Origin: an uncultured Chlamydiae bacterium
GTDB lineage: Bacteria > Chlamydiota > Chlamydiia > Chlamydiales > Rhabdochlamydiaceae
Assembly (NCBI GenBank): GCA_945957075.1
Contig: CAMFJP010000006.1
Location: 1 to 21,796, forward strand
Direction: 5' to 3'
Length of the DNA stretch: 21,796 nucleotides
This document shows, piece after piece, positions 15,236-21,796 of the stretch. A program made the translations under genes and the position numbers. The notes below the pieces were generated by a model. The model was not told the DNA's origin, ran no database searches, and saw only the letters and a program-made list of their open reading frames with translations. How positions within the stretch are numbered: the first letter of the stretch is position 1; each line of letters starts with the position of its first letter.

Positions 15236-15257
15236 TTTTTGTGATATTAAATATATT
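15230..15257 (+). promoter_or_regulatory. Predicted promoter of the amino-acid permease
   Basis: TTGCAA (15230-15235) and TATATT (15252-15257) are 16 nt apart. Transcription would start near 15264 and give a leader of roughly 28 nt containing the GGAG ribosome binding site of the permease. The -10 is 5 of 6. Confidence 0.42.
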
Positions 15258-15291
15258 TAGTAGGTAGTAGGCATGTGTAACGGAGAATGTT

Positions 15292-16752
15292 GTGTTTAAA
15301 AGACTAACTGCAAAAAAATCAATTCAGTCCTTATTGAAAGAGACTGAGGATAGCGAAAAGAAGGGGTTAAAAAGAAGCCTTGGTGCGTTTAATTTAACCA
15401 TGATGGGAGTTGGAGCCATTATTGGGGCTGGAATCTTTGTATTGATTGGCGAAGCGGCCTCCCAGTATGCAGGACCTGCTGTGACTCTATCTCTTGTGTT
15501 AGCTGCGATTATTTGTGTGTTTTCAGCGTTGTGTTATGCAGAGCTAGCTTCTGTAATTCCCGTTTCAGGTAGCGCCTATTCTTATGCGTATGTGACTCTT
15601 GGTGAACTGGCTGCTTGGATTATTGGTTGGAGCTTGACTCTTGAATATCTTTTTTCTGCGGCAACGGTAGCGGTAGGTTGGTCTGCCTATTTTGTAAGTT
15701 TTTGTAAAGATTTAGGTTTTGTTTTGCCTGAAAAATTTTGTCAGGCGCCTTTGTTATATAACATAGAAGGCGGATGGAAGATGACAGGTGCTTTTTTGAA
15801 CCTGCCAGCTATTATTATCGTAGGTGTTATTGGGTGTATGATAGCTATTGGTATTAAAGCTGCTGCCAGATTCAATAATATTATGGTTTTTGTAAAGATT
15901 GCTATTATTGTTTTGTTTATTGGCTGCGGTATCGCATACGTGAAAGCGGATAATCTTACTCCTTTTATACCTGAAAACACAGGAATTTTCGGTCAGTTTG
16001 GATGGAGCGGTATTGTTCGAGGCGCTGGATTAATTTTCTTTGCTTTTATAGGGTTTGATGCTCTGTCTACGTTGGCTCAAGAAGCACGCAATCCACAAAA
16101 AGATTTGCCTCTTGGTATGTTAGGCTCTCTGAGTGTTTCTGCTCTTGTATATGTGGGTATAGCGCTTGTGTTAACAGGCATTGTAAGCTACAAGCTGCTT
16201 TTTGTTCCGGATCCTCTTGCGGTTGCCGTGAATACATTAGGCCCAGCTTTTATGTGGCTTCGTTTTGTGTTGAAAGTGGGAATTCTTGCGGGTCTAACCT
16301 CTGTTGTTCTCGTTATGCTACTTGGGCAGACGCGTATTTTTCACACGATGTCTCGTGATGGTTTGTTGCCTAAAAAATTTAGTTCGATACACCCTAAATT
16401 CCAAACGCCATTTTTTTCTACAATTATGGTTGCTGTTGTGTGTATGGTGGCATCAGGTCTGTTTCCTGTAGGTATTTTAGGTAATATTGTGAATATGGGA
16501 ACACTGCTTGCATTTGCAATTGTGTGCTTGGGGGTTCTTGTACTGCGTTATACACAACCGCATTTGCACCGTCCTTTTAGAACACCTTTTGTTCCGCTGA
16601 TTCCAGTGCTTGGCGTGCTTGCCTGTGTAGGGCAGATGGCTGTGCTTCCTGCAGTAACGTGGACGCAGTTAGTTGGATGGATGGTAATTGGCGCTTGCAT
16701 ATATGGTTTTTATGGCATACGTCATAGTCGTGCTAAGGTAGAAAAGACCTAG
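15292..16752 (+). CDS. APC-superfamily amino-acid permease (CAT/YfnA-like)
   Basis: 486 residues, polytopic, about 12 membrane helices. The first helix has the unwound substrate-binding motif VGAIIGAGIFVLIG (about 40-53) of APC transporters; PVSGSAYSYAYVTLGE and the FFAFIGFDALSTLAQEARNPQKDLP segment are typical of cationic amino-acid transporter relatives such as Bacillus YfnA. It probably imports an amino acid by proton symport; the substrate cannot be told from sequence by eye. The start is a GTG at 15292 with GGAG 6 nt ahead; no suitable ATG is nearby. Single-gene unit: own promoter upstream and a strong hairpin downstream. Confidence 0.88.
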   Translation: MFKRLTAKKSIQSLLKETEDSEKKGLKRSLGAFNLTMMGVGAIIGAGIFVLIGEAASQYAGPAVTLSLVLAAIICVFSALCYAELASVIPVSGSAYSYAYVTLGELAAWIIGWSLTLEYLFSAATVAVGWSAYFVSFCKDLGFVLPEKFCQAPLLYNIEGGWKMTGAFLNLPAIIIVGVIGCMIAIGIKAAARFNNIMVFVKIAIIVLFIGCGIAYVKADNLTPFIPENTGIFGQFGWSGIVRGAGLIFFAFIGFDALSTLAQEARNPQKDLPLGMLGSLSVSALVYVGIALVLTGIVSYKLLFVPDPLAVAVNTLGPAFMWLRFVLKVGILAGLTSVVLVMLLGQTRIFHTMSRDGLLPKKFSSIHPKFQTPFFSTIMVAVVCMVASGLFPVGILGNIVNMGTLLAFAIVCLGVLVLRYTQPHLHRPFRTPFVPLIPVLGVLACVGQMAVLPAVTWTQLVGWMVIGACIYGFYGIRHSRAKVEKT

Positions 16753-16783
16753 AATGAGACCTGTTAGACGTCTTGCGTAATTT

Positions 16784-16840
16784 ACATCAAACGCCGCAAA
16801 TAATTTTACATTTTGCTGCGTTTGGTGTTAAGGTTTTTTT
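16784..16840 (+). terminator. Rho-independent terminator after the permease gene
   Basis: Arms 16784-16800 and 16812-16828 form a 17-bp stem with one mismatch and one G-U pair around an 11-nt loop, followed 5 nt later by seven T (16834-16840) and then eight more T after GG. The hairpin lies between convergent genes and its right arm touches the stop codon of the small minus-strand gene, so it may serve both sides, though the minus-strand side lacks a good T-tract. Confidence 0.7.
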
Positions 16841-17271
16841 GGTTTTTTTTTGTCGATAGATGATATTACAGCTTCAGTGTCTACAACTTCTTTTAAAAAT
16901 TGATGTAGAATTGTGAGGATATACTTGGGCGCGTTATAGACCCCTGCTGTAGAAAATGCCATCTCTAAGTGAGGATAATCTTGTTGTAGTAAAGCAATAT
17001 AGGTTAAGGTAATTGGCTTGCCTTCTATGAGTTTTGGCACGATCCATACTGCAAATTGCTCATTGAATAACGTGACTTTATCATCTGTTTCGATAATTTG
17101 GAAATAGCGACTGATGGTATCGGTATAGGGAGTATCTAATTTTTCATGTTGTAAAAGACCAAGTTGATTGAGAACGTGTAGATCGATTGTGGTGATTCCA
17201 TCTGGGATCCATTTATTGAGATCGTGCACAAATTCTTGGTATGCTGTTTCCAGCTGTTTTGGTGTGATCAT
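16828..17271 (-). CDS. Small conserved hypothetical protein beside dacF
   Basis: 147 residues, no signal peptide or membrane helix, mixed alpha/beta composition, with a lysine/proline-rich tail (DKKKPKKP). I do not recognise a domain. In Chlamydia trachomatis the carboxypeptidase gene dacF (CT551) has a small hypothetical neighbour (CT552); by size and context this may be its counterpart, which is an inference from memory and not from alignment. The ATG at 17271 (MITPKQLETAYQEF) is preferred to 17301 because a GGGG sits about 7 nt ahead. Divergent from dacF with a 57-bp AT-rich gap; convergent with the permease. Confidence 0.6.
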   Translation of the reverse strand: MITPKQLETAYQEFVHDLNKWIPDGITTIDLHVLNQLGLLQHEKLDTPYTDTISRYFQIIETDDKVTLFNEQFAVWIVPKLIEGKPITLTYIALLQQDYPHLEMAFSTAGVYNAPKYILTILHQFLKEVVDTEAVISSIDKKKPKKP

Positions 17272-17328
17272 CGTATACCCCGTTTTCTGTTGTATATACA
17301 TTATAAATTATTTTATAACATACATTCT

Positions 17329-18627
17329 ATGTGCTGGGTTCTTTTTTTTGTCTGTGTACTATCTTTTGTGTCCGCGCGTCCTCTTCAAGTTCATGTTTCT
17401 GCAGAATCGGCTGTGGTTATGAATATAAGAACGGGGTCCATTTTATATGATAAAGAAATGCATAAGCCTTTAAGTCCAGCTAGTATTACAAAAATTGCCA
17501 CTGCTTTGTACGCGATAGAAAAGGCTCATGCAGATTTGGATCAAAAAGTCATAGCACCAAAAGATGTTTTAAAAACTGTTTCCTCTTCCTATAAAAGACA
17601 GCACATTCACGGGATGGAATATGTTCTTGAATCAGATGGTACACGCATGGGACTTGTAGCTGGAGAAGAGGTGTCCGTTCGTGATTTGTTATATGGTTTA
17701 ATGCTTGTGTCTGGGAACGATGCTGCTAATGTACTTGCTTGTCACGTGTCTGGGAACGTTCCACAGTTTGTAAAAGAGCTTAATGAATTTTTGCAACAAA
17801 AAGGGATCATGGATACGCATTTTTGTAATCCACACGGTCTTTATTTCCCAGGTCATACTACAACAGCCTACGATATGGCTCGTATTACTCAGCTTGCTTG
17901 TGCGCATGCTTCATTTAGAGAGATTGTAAAGAGCGTAAGGTACACCTGTCCGCCCAATAACAAGCGTGTACAGCCTGTAAATTTTGTGCAGACTAACAAG
18001 CTATTAAAACCTGGTAAATTTTTTTATCCAAAAGCGTGTGGAATTAAAACAGGGTATACTTCTCAAGCAAAACATACCTTTGTGGCAGCTGCAGCGGATG
18101 AAGATAGGGAGCTTGTTGTAGTGCTTATGGGTTGTCCTTCTGCAGAGGCAAAATTTCAAGATGCTCTTTCCTTGTTTAAATCTGCATTTGCAGAGCAAAA
18201 AGTTACGCGCCATTTGTTTGTAAAAGAAGATATCCTCTTTTTTTGTCCCATCAAAGGTAAACAGGCCTCTTTGGGAGCTTACCTTGGTGAGGATATAGCA
18301 ATTTCTTATTTCCCTGCTGAAGAGCCCGATTTTAAAATTATTTTAGAATGGTTCGAGTTGTCTACTCCCGTAAACAAGGGGCAGCATATAGGGGAGTTGA
18401 AAGTTTTATTGACAGACGGTAGTGTATACCTTACAAGGCCTTTGTATTCAGCGCATGCGTTAGAGAGAACATTTTCAGATGGGTTACGGCAGGGATATGC
18501 CCTTTGGCAGAATATATTCACTTCAGTCCATGTGCGTATTTATGTTTTTGCCTTGTTGTGGATCTTTGTCTGCTATTTTTTATATAAGCACTTGTATAAA
18601 AAAAGATTAGTTGATAGAAAGCCTTAA
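17329..18627 (+). CDS. dacF: D-alanyl-D-alanine carboxypeptidase (PBP5/6-like)
   Basis: 432 residues. Penicillin-binding protein of the S11 peptidase family, trimming the terminal D-Ala of peptidoglycan pentapeptides in the periplasm. The three active-site motifs are SITK (S52-K55), SGN (128-130) and KTG (240-242). A hydrophobic N-terminus (about 3-15, ending VSA) acts as export signal, though without any Lys or Arg before it from this start. A PBP5-type second domain follows. The C-terminus is a true hydrophobic helix (IYVFALLWIFVCYFLY) with a lysine-rich tail, instead of the usual amphipathic anchor. The ATG at 17329 is chosen to begin at the signal; no Shine-Dalgarno is seen, and codons upstream in frame would add HYK-containing residues if a non-standard start were used. 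The symbol is by analogy with Chlamydia. Confidence 0.87.
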   Translation: MCWVLFFVCVLSFVSARPLQVHVSAESAVVMNIRTGSILYDKEMHKPLSPASITKIATALYAIEKAHADLDQKVIAPKDVLKTVSSSYKRQHIHGMEYVLESDGTRMGLVAGEEVSVRDLLYGLMLVSGNDAANVLACHVSGNVPQFVKELNEFLQQKGIMDTHFCNPHGLYFPGHTTTAYDMARITQLACAHASFREIVKSVRYTCPPNNKRVQPVNFVQTNKLLKPGKFFYPKACGIKTGYTSQAKHTFVAAAADEDRELVVVLMGCPSAEAKFQDALSLFKSAFAEQKVTRHLFVKEDILFFCPIKGKQASLGAYLGEDIAISYFPAEEPDFKIILEWFELSTPVNKGQHIGELKVLLTDGSVYLTRPLYSAHALERTFSDGLRQGYALWQNIFTSVHVRIYVFALLWIFVCYFLYKHLYKKRLVDRKP

Positions 18628-18639
18628 TTAGATAGATAT

Positions 18640-18679
18640 CTAAAAATTCAGGTTACAACTTGAGTTGTAAGGTTTTTAG
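18640..18679. repeat. Inverted repeat upstream of the outer-membrane protein gene
   Basis: A perfect palindrome with 8-bp arms around TG (TTACAACT at 18653-18660, AGTTGTAA at 18663-18670) is nested in an outer 7-bp pair (CTAAAAA at 18640-18646, TTTTTAG at 18673-18679). It lies between dacF (13 bp after its stop) and the porin gene (21 bp before its ATG). It could be a binding site for a dimeric regulator, a weak terminator for dacF, or a structure in the porin leader RNA. I cannot decide between these. Confidence 0.5.
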
Positions 18680-18700
18680 GCTTTACTACATAGGGGATAT

Positions 18701-20218
18701 ATGAGAAAGATTGCGACAATTTTACTGCCGCTACAGTTATGCATGCCAACGTTGTATGTACTTGGAGCTGTGCAATCTCAAGAAAAGAGCTTTGGGGTAT
18801 CCAGCTCTATAGATCAGCCTATGTTGGTAGAAGCGGAGGCTCCAGTTTCCCAAGTACCTATGTGGTATCCGGCAAAACCCTTAGTAGTAAAGTATAAGGA
18901 TAGTTTATCGCAACTGCCAGATATGGATGCGTTGATGAATGTGAATGTGCGTCTTGTAAAAATAAGCGATCAGCTCACAGCCCCAACAGATGAGAGTGAA
19001 GGGGAGAATATTAAACTCCTTGATCTGTGCAAAGATCCTCATATTCTGTATTTTGATCTTTCTGCTCTTAAAATTATAGCTGATGCAATCGCAGAGCAGC
19101 TCATGGATCAGGGTATTAATAATGTATATGTGCGTGTTGCGGCTGATGAAATGGACGCAGAGGGTAGAGATATACGTTCTGCAGGAAATAGAGTATTAAC
19201 TATCATGATTTATCCGGACAGGAATACACCTGTGGCCTCTTCTGTTAACCAGGCTATGACGTCAACTGTAGTGCCTCGCTCTAAAAAAGAAGCTAGATCT
19301 TTTAATTCCCCATCTCAAAAAAAAACCAATAAGCGACTTCCGATTTCTGTTGACTATGCTCTTTTGTATTGGAAGGCGATAGAGCAAGGACTTGGATTTA
19401 CCAATGCTTCATCAGATGTTCCAACGACCAGTGATTTTACGGAAAGATCGCTTGTAAGACCTGATTTTGAATGGAATTATGGATTAAGGTTGGGAGCTGG
19501 ATATGCCCCTTCTTCTTCTAGTCTTATTGATGTTAATTGGGTGCACTATCACGGACGATCGCATCAACATCAGCATGCAGATGTGTTATACGGAATGTTC
19601 CCTGCATTTTCTTTAAACGAAGATTCCTTGAAAGGGGATTATGTAACCTCTGCTGAAATACATTGGAATTTGACTTTAGATATTATTGATGCGTTATACC
19701 ATAAAAATTTCGATTATGGAAAATGGTTTTCTATTGCTCCAAATATTGGTATAAGAAGCGTGTGGATTGCTCAGCATGGAGATGTTTCTTATAAAGGGGG
19801 AACCTTTAATGCGGGAGAAGATTTTATTTCATTAGGAAGTCACTTTTATGGAATAGGGCCCCGCATAGGAATTGACCCTCGCGTGCATTTTGGTAGTCAT
19901 TTTAGCTTATACGGCAAGGCAGCAGCCGCTCTGTTTTATGGTTGGTTTCATGTCCAACAAGAAGAGGAGTTTGTAGGCATTGATCTTGCGCACGAGGCGC
20001 GGCGCATTGATGGTTGCAGATGGAATATAGACCTTACAGGGGGGATTGAATGGGCTCGCCTTGTTAACTCTAAACGTTGGCACCTTGATATTGATCTTGG
20101 TATAGATTACCTTTTTTTCAATCATCAAAACGAGTTTGAACATAATAGGCACATGTCAGGGCAAGGAAAAAACTTACATGTCTGGGGTGGACACGTTGCA
20201 GCCACAGTCAAATTTTGA
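18701..20218 (+). CDS. MOMP-like outer-membrane beta-barrel protein with N-terminal POTRA-like domain
   Basis: 505 residues. A signal peptide (basic MRK, hydrophobic 5-22, likely cut near LGA or VQS) leads to a periplasmic part (about 30-175), a Ser/Lys/Pro-rich linker (about 176-213) and a beta-barrel (about 214-505) that ends in Phe, as outer-membrane barrels do. The barrel start (VDYALLYWKAIEQGLGF, then RPDFEWNYGLRLGAGY and SLIDVNWVHYHGR) matches the MOMP-like/Lpg1974 pore family of Parachlamydia and Legionella. The N-terminal part includes a helix followed by NVYVRV and a late VLTIMIYP strand, the pattern of a POTRA domain. Such a domain is not usual in this porin family. A likely role is a general pore or adhesin; the domain suggests a binding or assembly function. 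AGGGGATAT precedes the ATG. Confidence 0.78.
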   Translation: MRKIATILLPLQLCMPTLYVLGAVQSQEKSFGVSSSIDQPMLVEAEAPVSQVPMWYPAKPLVVKYKDSLSQLPDMDALMNVNVRLVKISDQLTAPTDESEGENIKLLDLCKDPHILYFDLSALKIIADAIAEQLMDQGINNVYVRVAADEMDAEGRDIRSAGNRVLTIMIYPDRNTPVASSVNQAMTSTVVPRSKKEARSFNSPSQKKTNKRLPISVDYALLYWKAIEQGLGFTNASSDVPTTSDFTERSLVRPDFEWNYGLRLGAGYAPSSSSLIDVNWVHYHGRSHQHQHADVLYGMFPAFSLNEDSLKGDYVTSAEIHWNLTLDIIDALYHKNFDYGKWFSIAPNIGIRSVWIAQHGDVSYKGGTFNAGEDFISLGSHFYGIGPRIGIDPRVHFGSHFSLYGKAAAALFYGWFHVQQEEEFVGIDLAHEARRIDGCRWNIDLTGGIEWARLVNSKRWHLDIDLGIDYLFFNHQNEFEHNRHMSGQGKNLHVWGGHVAATVKF

Positions 20219-20816
20219 CATAACTGCTTCTATAGAGCTAATTTCTTATCGAGGTGCGCAAATTCGCTCTCTGATTCCAGAGCTTGCGAAATTGCGCATT
20301 GAAATTTTTAAAGAGTACCCTTTTTTATATGATGGCAGTGAGGAAAATGAATATCGATATTTAAATAAATTTACGGAAGTCGAAGATGCGGTGGCTATTT
20401 TAGCGTTTGATGGAAAGGTAATTATTGGAGCCATAACAGGGCTTCCTTTTGTGTATGAAGATAGTGATAGTAAAAGGCCATTTTTAGAGCACAGCTTGGA
20501 TCCAGAAAAGTATTTTTATCTTAGTGAGCTCATTCTTAAAAAGGCATATAGAGGGAGAGGGATTGGTCGGCGTTTATTTGATTTGTGTGAGGAGTATGCA
20601 TTCCGTTTGCGCCGTTTTAGTTATGCATGCTTTTGTACGGTCAACAGGGCAACAAACGATCCAAAACGACCTTTAGATTATAAGTCTCCCCAGCATTTAT
20701 GGAACAAGAAAGGGTACAAACCGCATCCAGAGCTGACATGCGATTTTGTATGGAAAGAAGTGGGGGAAAGTGTTCCTAGTTCTAAAGAAATGGTATTTTG
20801 GATCAAACGTCTTTAA
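20178..20816 (+). CDS. GNAT-family N-acetyltransferase
   Basis: 212 residues. GNAT fold enzyme transferring an acyl group from acetyl-CoA to an amine; the substrate is unknown. Visible are the N-terminal IELISYRG strand, LRIEIFKEYPFLYDG, and the acetyl-CoA binding motif A (YLSELILKKAYRGRGIGRRL, with R-G-R-G-I-G at 125-130). The GYKPHPE segment near the end is commonly seen in such proteins. The ATG at 20178 has AAGGA 10 nt ahead and overlaps the end of the porin gene by 41 bp in another frame; a GTG at 20187 is an alternative. The overlap implies co-transcription with the porin. Confidence 0.78.
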   Translation: MSGVDTLQPQSNFDITASIELISYRGAQIRSLIPELAKLRIEIFKEYPFLYDGSEENEYRYLNKFTEVEDAVAILAFDGKVIIGAITGLPFVYEDSDSKRPFLEHSLDPEKYFYLSELILKKAYRGRGIGRRLFDLCEEYAFRLRRFSYACFCTVNRATNDPKRPLDYKSPQHLWNKKGYKPHPELTCDFVWKEVGESVPSSKEMVFWIKRL

Positions 20817-20898
20817 GAGTTATAATAACCTGAACTTTGGGTTTAAAGTTGCTCAAAAATCACAAGCGTTACCAAGCAAAGCGAGTTATGCAAGAGGT

Positions 20899-21714
20899 CT
20901 AATTTTCTAGAGAAGAGATGAGGGGAATCCATTTGTGAACGTCAAGTGTTTCTGGACGGGCAAGTGGGGAGAGGTCTAGTTTACGCAGCGCCTGTTCGAT
21001 TGTATCTGAGGGATACCACTCTTTTAAAGAGACTTTGATCATTTTTCGTTTTTTTGCAAAGGCAGCGCGCACTCTAGCAAAAAAATGGGGAGGAAAAGGC
21101 AGTGGAGCAGTTGGCGTTAGTTGAATAACGGCAGAGCGTATTTTTGGTTTGGGGTAAAAACAGGTGGGTTGGACCGTAAAGCAGTATTTAATATTTGTAT
21201 AGGCGCTGACAAATAGAGTGAAGCTGCTGTAATCAGAGGATCCTGGCTTTGCACACAATCTCTCTGCGACCTCTTTTTGCACCATGATGGTAAGTGTTTC
21301 GATGTGCTCTTGAAGAGGCAGCAGCATGCCGAGAATAGGCGAGGTAAGGTGGTATGGTAAATTGGAAACAATTTTAACTTTTTTTCCTTGAGCCAGCGCT
21401 TTGATATCGCTATCTAGGATATCCTCTTCTATGACCGTTAAACGAGAGTGTTGTATTTTTTTTAAAGCCTGTGCGAATCCTTTATCTTTTTCAATAGCGA
21501 TAATCTGAGCTCCTGTATCAAGCAGAGCTTCGGTGAGCGCTCCAGGGCCCGGGCCAATTTCGATGACTACATCTTTTTCAGAAACTTGTGCTGTTTTAAT
21601 AATATTGCGCACAATATTTTCATCTATAAGAAAGTTTTGAGATAAGCCTTTTTTTGCATGCAAACCTGTTTCATCAAGAAATGAACGGAGTGTTTTGGCG
21701 TGGCATCGTTTCAT
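20899..21714 (-). CDS. rsmA: 16S rRNA dimethyladenosine transferase
   Basis: 271 residues. RsmA (KsgA) dimethylates two adjacent adenines near the 3' end of 16S rRNA during 30S assembly, using S-adenosylmethionine. Motifs: GLSQNFLID (23-31), SAM motif I EIGPGPGALTEALL (52-65), the acidic E75 after motif II, ED (97-98) and the catalytic NLPYH (118-122). The C-terminal RNA-binding part is complete (ending ISSLEN). The ATG at 21714 (MKRCHAKTLRSF) is chosen; a GTG at 21738 would add 8 residues. No clear Shine-Dalgarno for either. It is convergent with the GNAT gene (82 bp apart). The upstream region is cut off by the contig end. Confidence 0.92.
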   Translation of the reverse strand: MKRCHAKTLRSFLDETGLHAKKGLSQNFLIDENIVRNIIKTAQVSEKDVVIEIGPGPGALTEALLDTGAQIIAIEKDKGFAQALKKIQHSRLTVIEEDILDSDIKALAQGKKVKIVSNLPYHLTSPILGMLLPLQEHIETLTIMVQKEVAERLCAKPGSSDYSSFTLFVSAYTNIKYCFTVQPTCFYPKPKIRSAVIQLTPTAPLPFPPHFFARVRAAFAKKRKMIKVSLKEWYPSDTIEQALRKLDLSPLARPETLDVHKWIPLISSLEN

Positions 21715-21761
21715 GGTGCAATCGCAATGAGCGAACACGGGGTGAATTCAGGGGGGATATC

Positions 21762-21795
21762 CTGTCTCTTATACACATCTCCGAGCCCACGAGAC
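21762..21795. other. Nextera (Tn5) sequencing-adapter remnant at contig end
   Basis: The last bases are the Tn5 mosaic-end complement CTGTCTCTTATACACATCT (21762-21780) directly followed by CCGAGCCCACGAGAC (21781-21795), the i7-side Nextera adapter read-through, plus one extra base (21796) that would be the first index base. This is library construct, not genome; the biological sequence ends at about 21761. Confidence 0.97.
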
Positions 21796-21796
21796 G

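Noticed and set aside
20837..20854. AACTTT/AAAGTT hairpin after the acetyltransferase gene
   Set aside because: Only six AT-rich base pairs around a 6-nt loop and no T-run after it, so it is too weak to call a terminator between the convergent genes.

Overview
The window reads as a bacterial chromosome fragment, most likely from an obligate intracellular member of the Chlamydiota outside the genus Chlamydia (an environmental or 'Chlamydia-like' lineage). This is inference from gene content, with no marker gene such as rRNA present. The pointers are a MOMP-like outer-membrane protein, a queuine-salvage pair (a tRNA-guanine transglycosylase with an enlarged-pocket signature plus a YhhQ-type transporter), an Opp-type peptide importer with fused ATPases and no binding protein nearby, a PBP5-type carboxypeptidase next to a small conserved hypothetical gene, AT-rich coding DNA, and tight gene packing with many 4-nt ATGA overlaps. 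No tRNA, rRNA, CRISPR array, insertion sequence or phage gene was seen.

Layout, left to right. (1) 1-112, minus: the first 37 codons of a secreted protein running off the left edge, in markedly GC-rich DNA. (2) 234-1619, minus: rimO. (3) 1742-5191, plus: oppB-oppC-oppDF, divergent from rimO. (4) 5176-11341, minus: a compact six-gene run, transcribed as TRAM-domain membrane protein, acpS, two tandem glycosyltransferase paralogues, the queuine transporter gene and tgt. (5) 11445-14256, plus: hflX-radC-xer. (6) 14280-15200, minus: corA, convergent with xer. (7) 15292-16752, plus: an APC-family amino-acid permease, divergent from corA and ended by a strong hairpin. (8) 16828-17271, minus: a small hypothetical gene, divergent from (9) 17329-18627, plus: a D-alanyl-D-alanine carboxypeptidase. 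(10) 18701-20816, plus: the outer-membrane protein and an overlapping GNAT acetyltransferase. (11) 20899-21714, minus: rsmA. The last 35 bases are sequencing adapter, not genome.

How the genes fit together. Nutrient uptake is a theme: peptides (Opp), amino acids (APC), Mg2+ (CorA), queuine (YhhQ) and general outer-membrane permeability (MOMP-like porin), as expected of a bacterium living on host metabolites. Translation maintenance is another: RimO, TGT, RsmA and HflX all modify or rescue the ribosome or tRNA. The least ordinary items are a YacL-like membrane protein that has its TRAM domain but no PIN nuclease domain, two double-domain glycosyltransferases with export-type N-termini, a porin with what looks like a POTRA-type domain before the barrel, and an xer gene with a perfect Shine-Dalgarno sequence but no ATG, GTG or TTG in a usable position. 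I see no defence island or clearly new multi-gene system; the tandem glycosyltransferases and the PIN-less TRAM protein in one operon are the nearest candidates.
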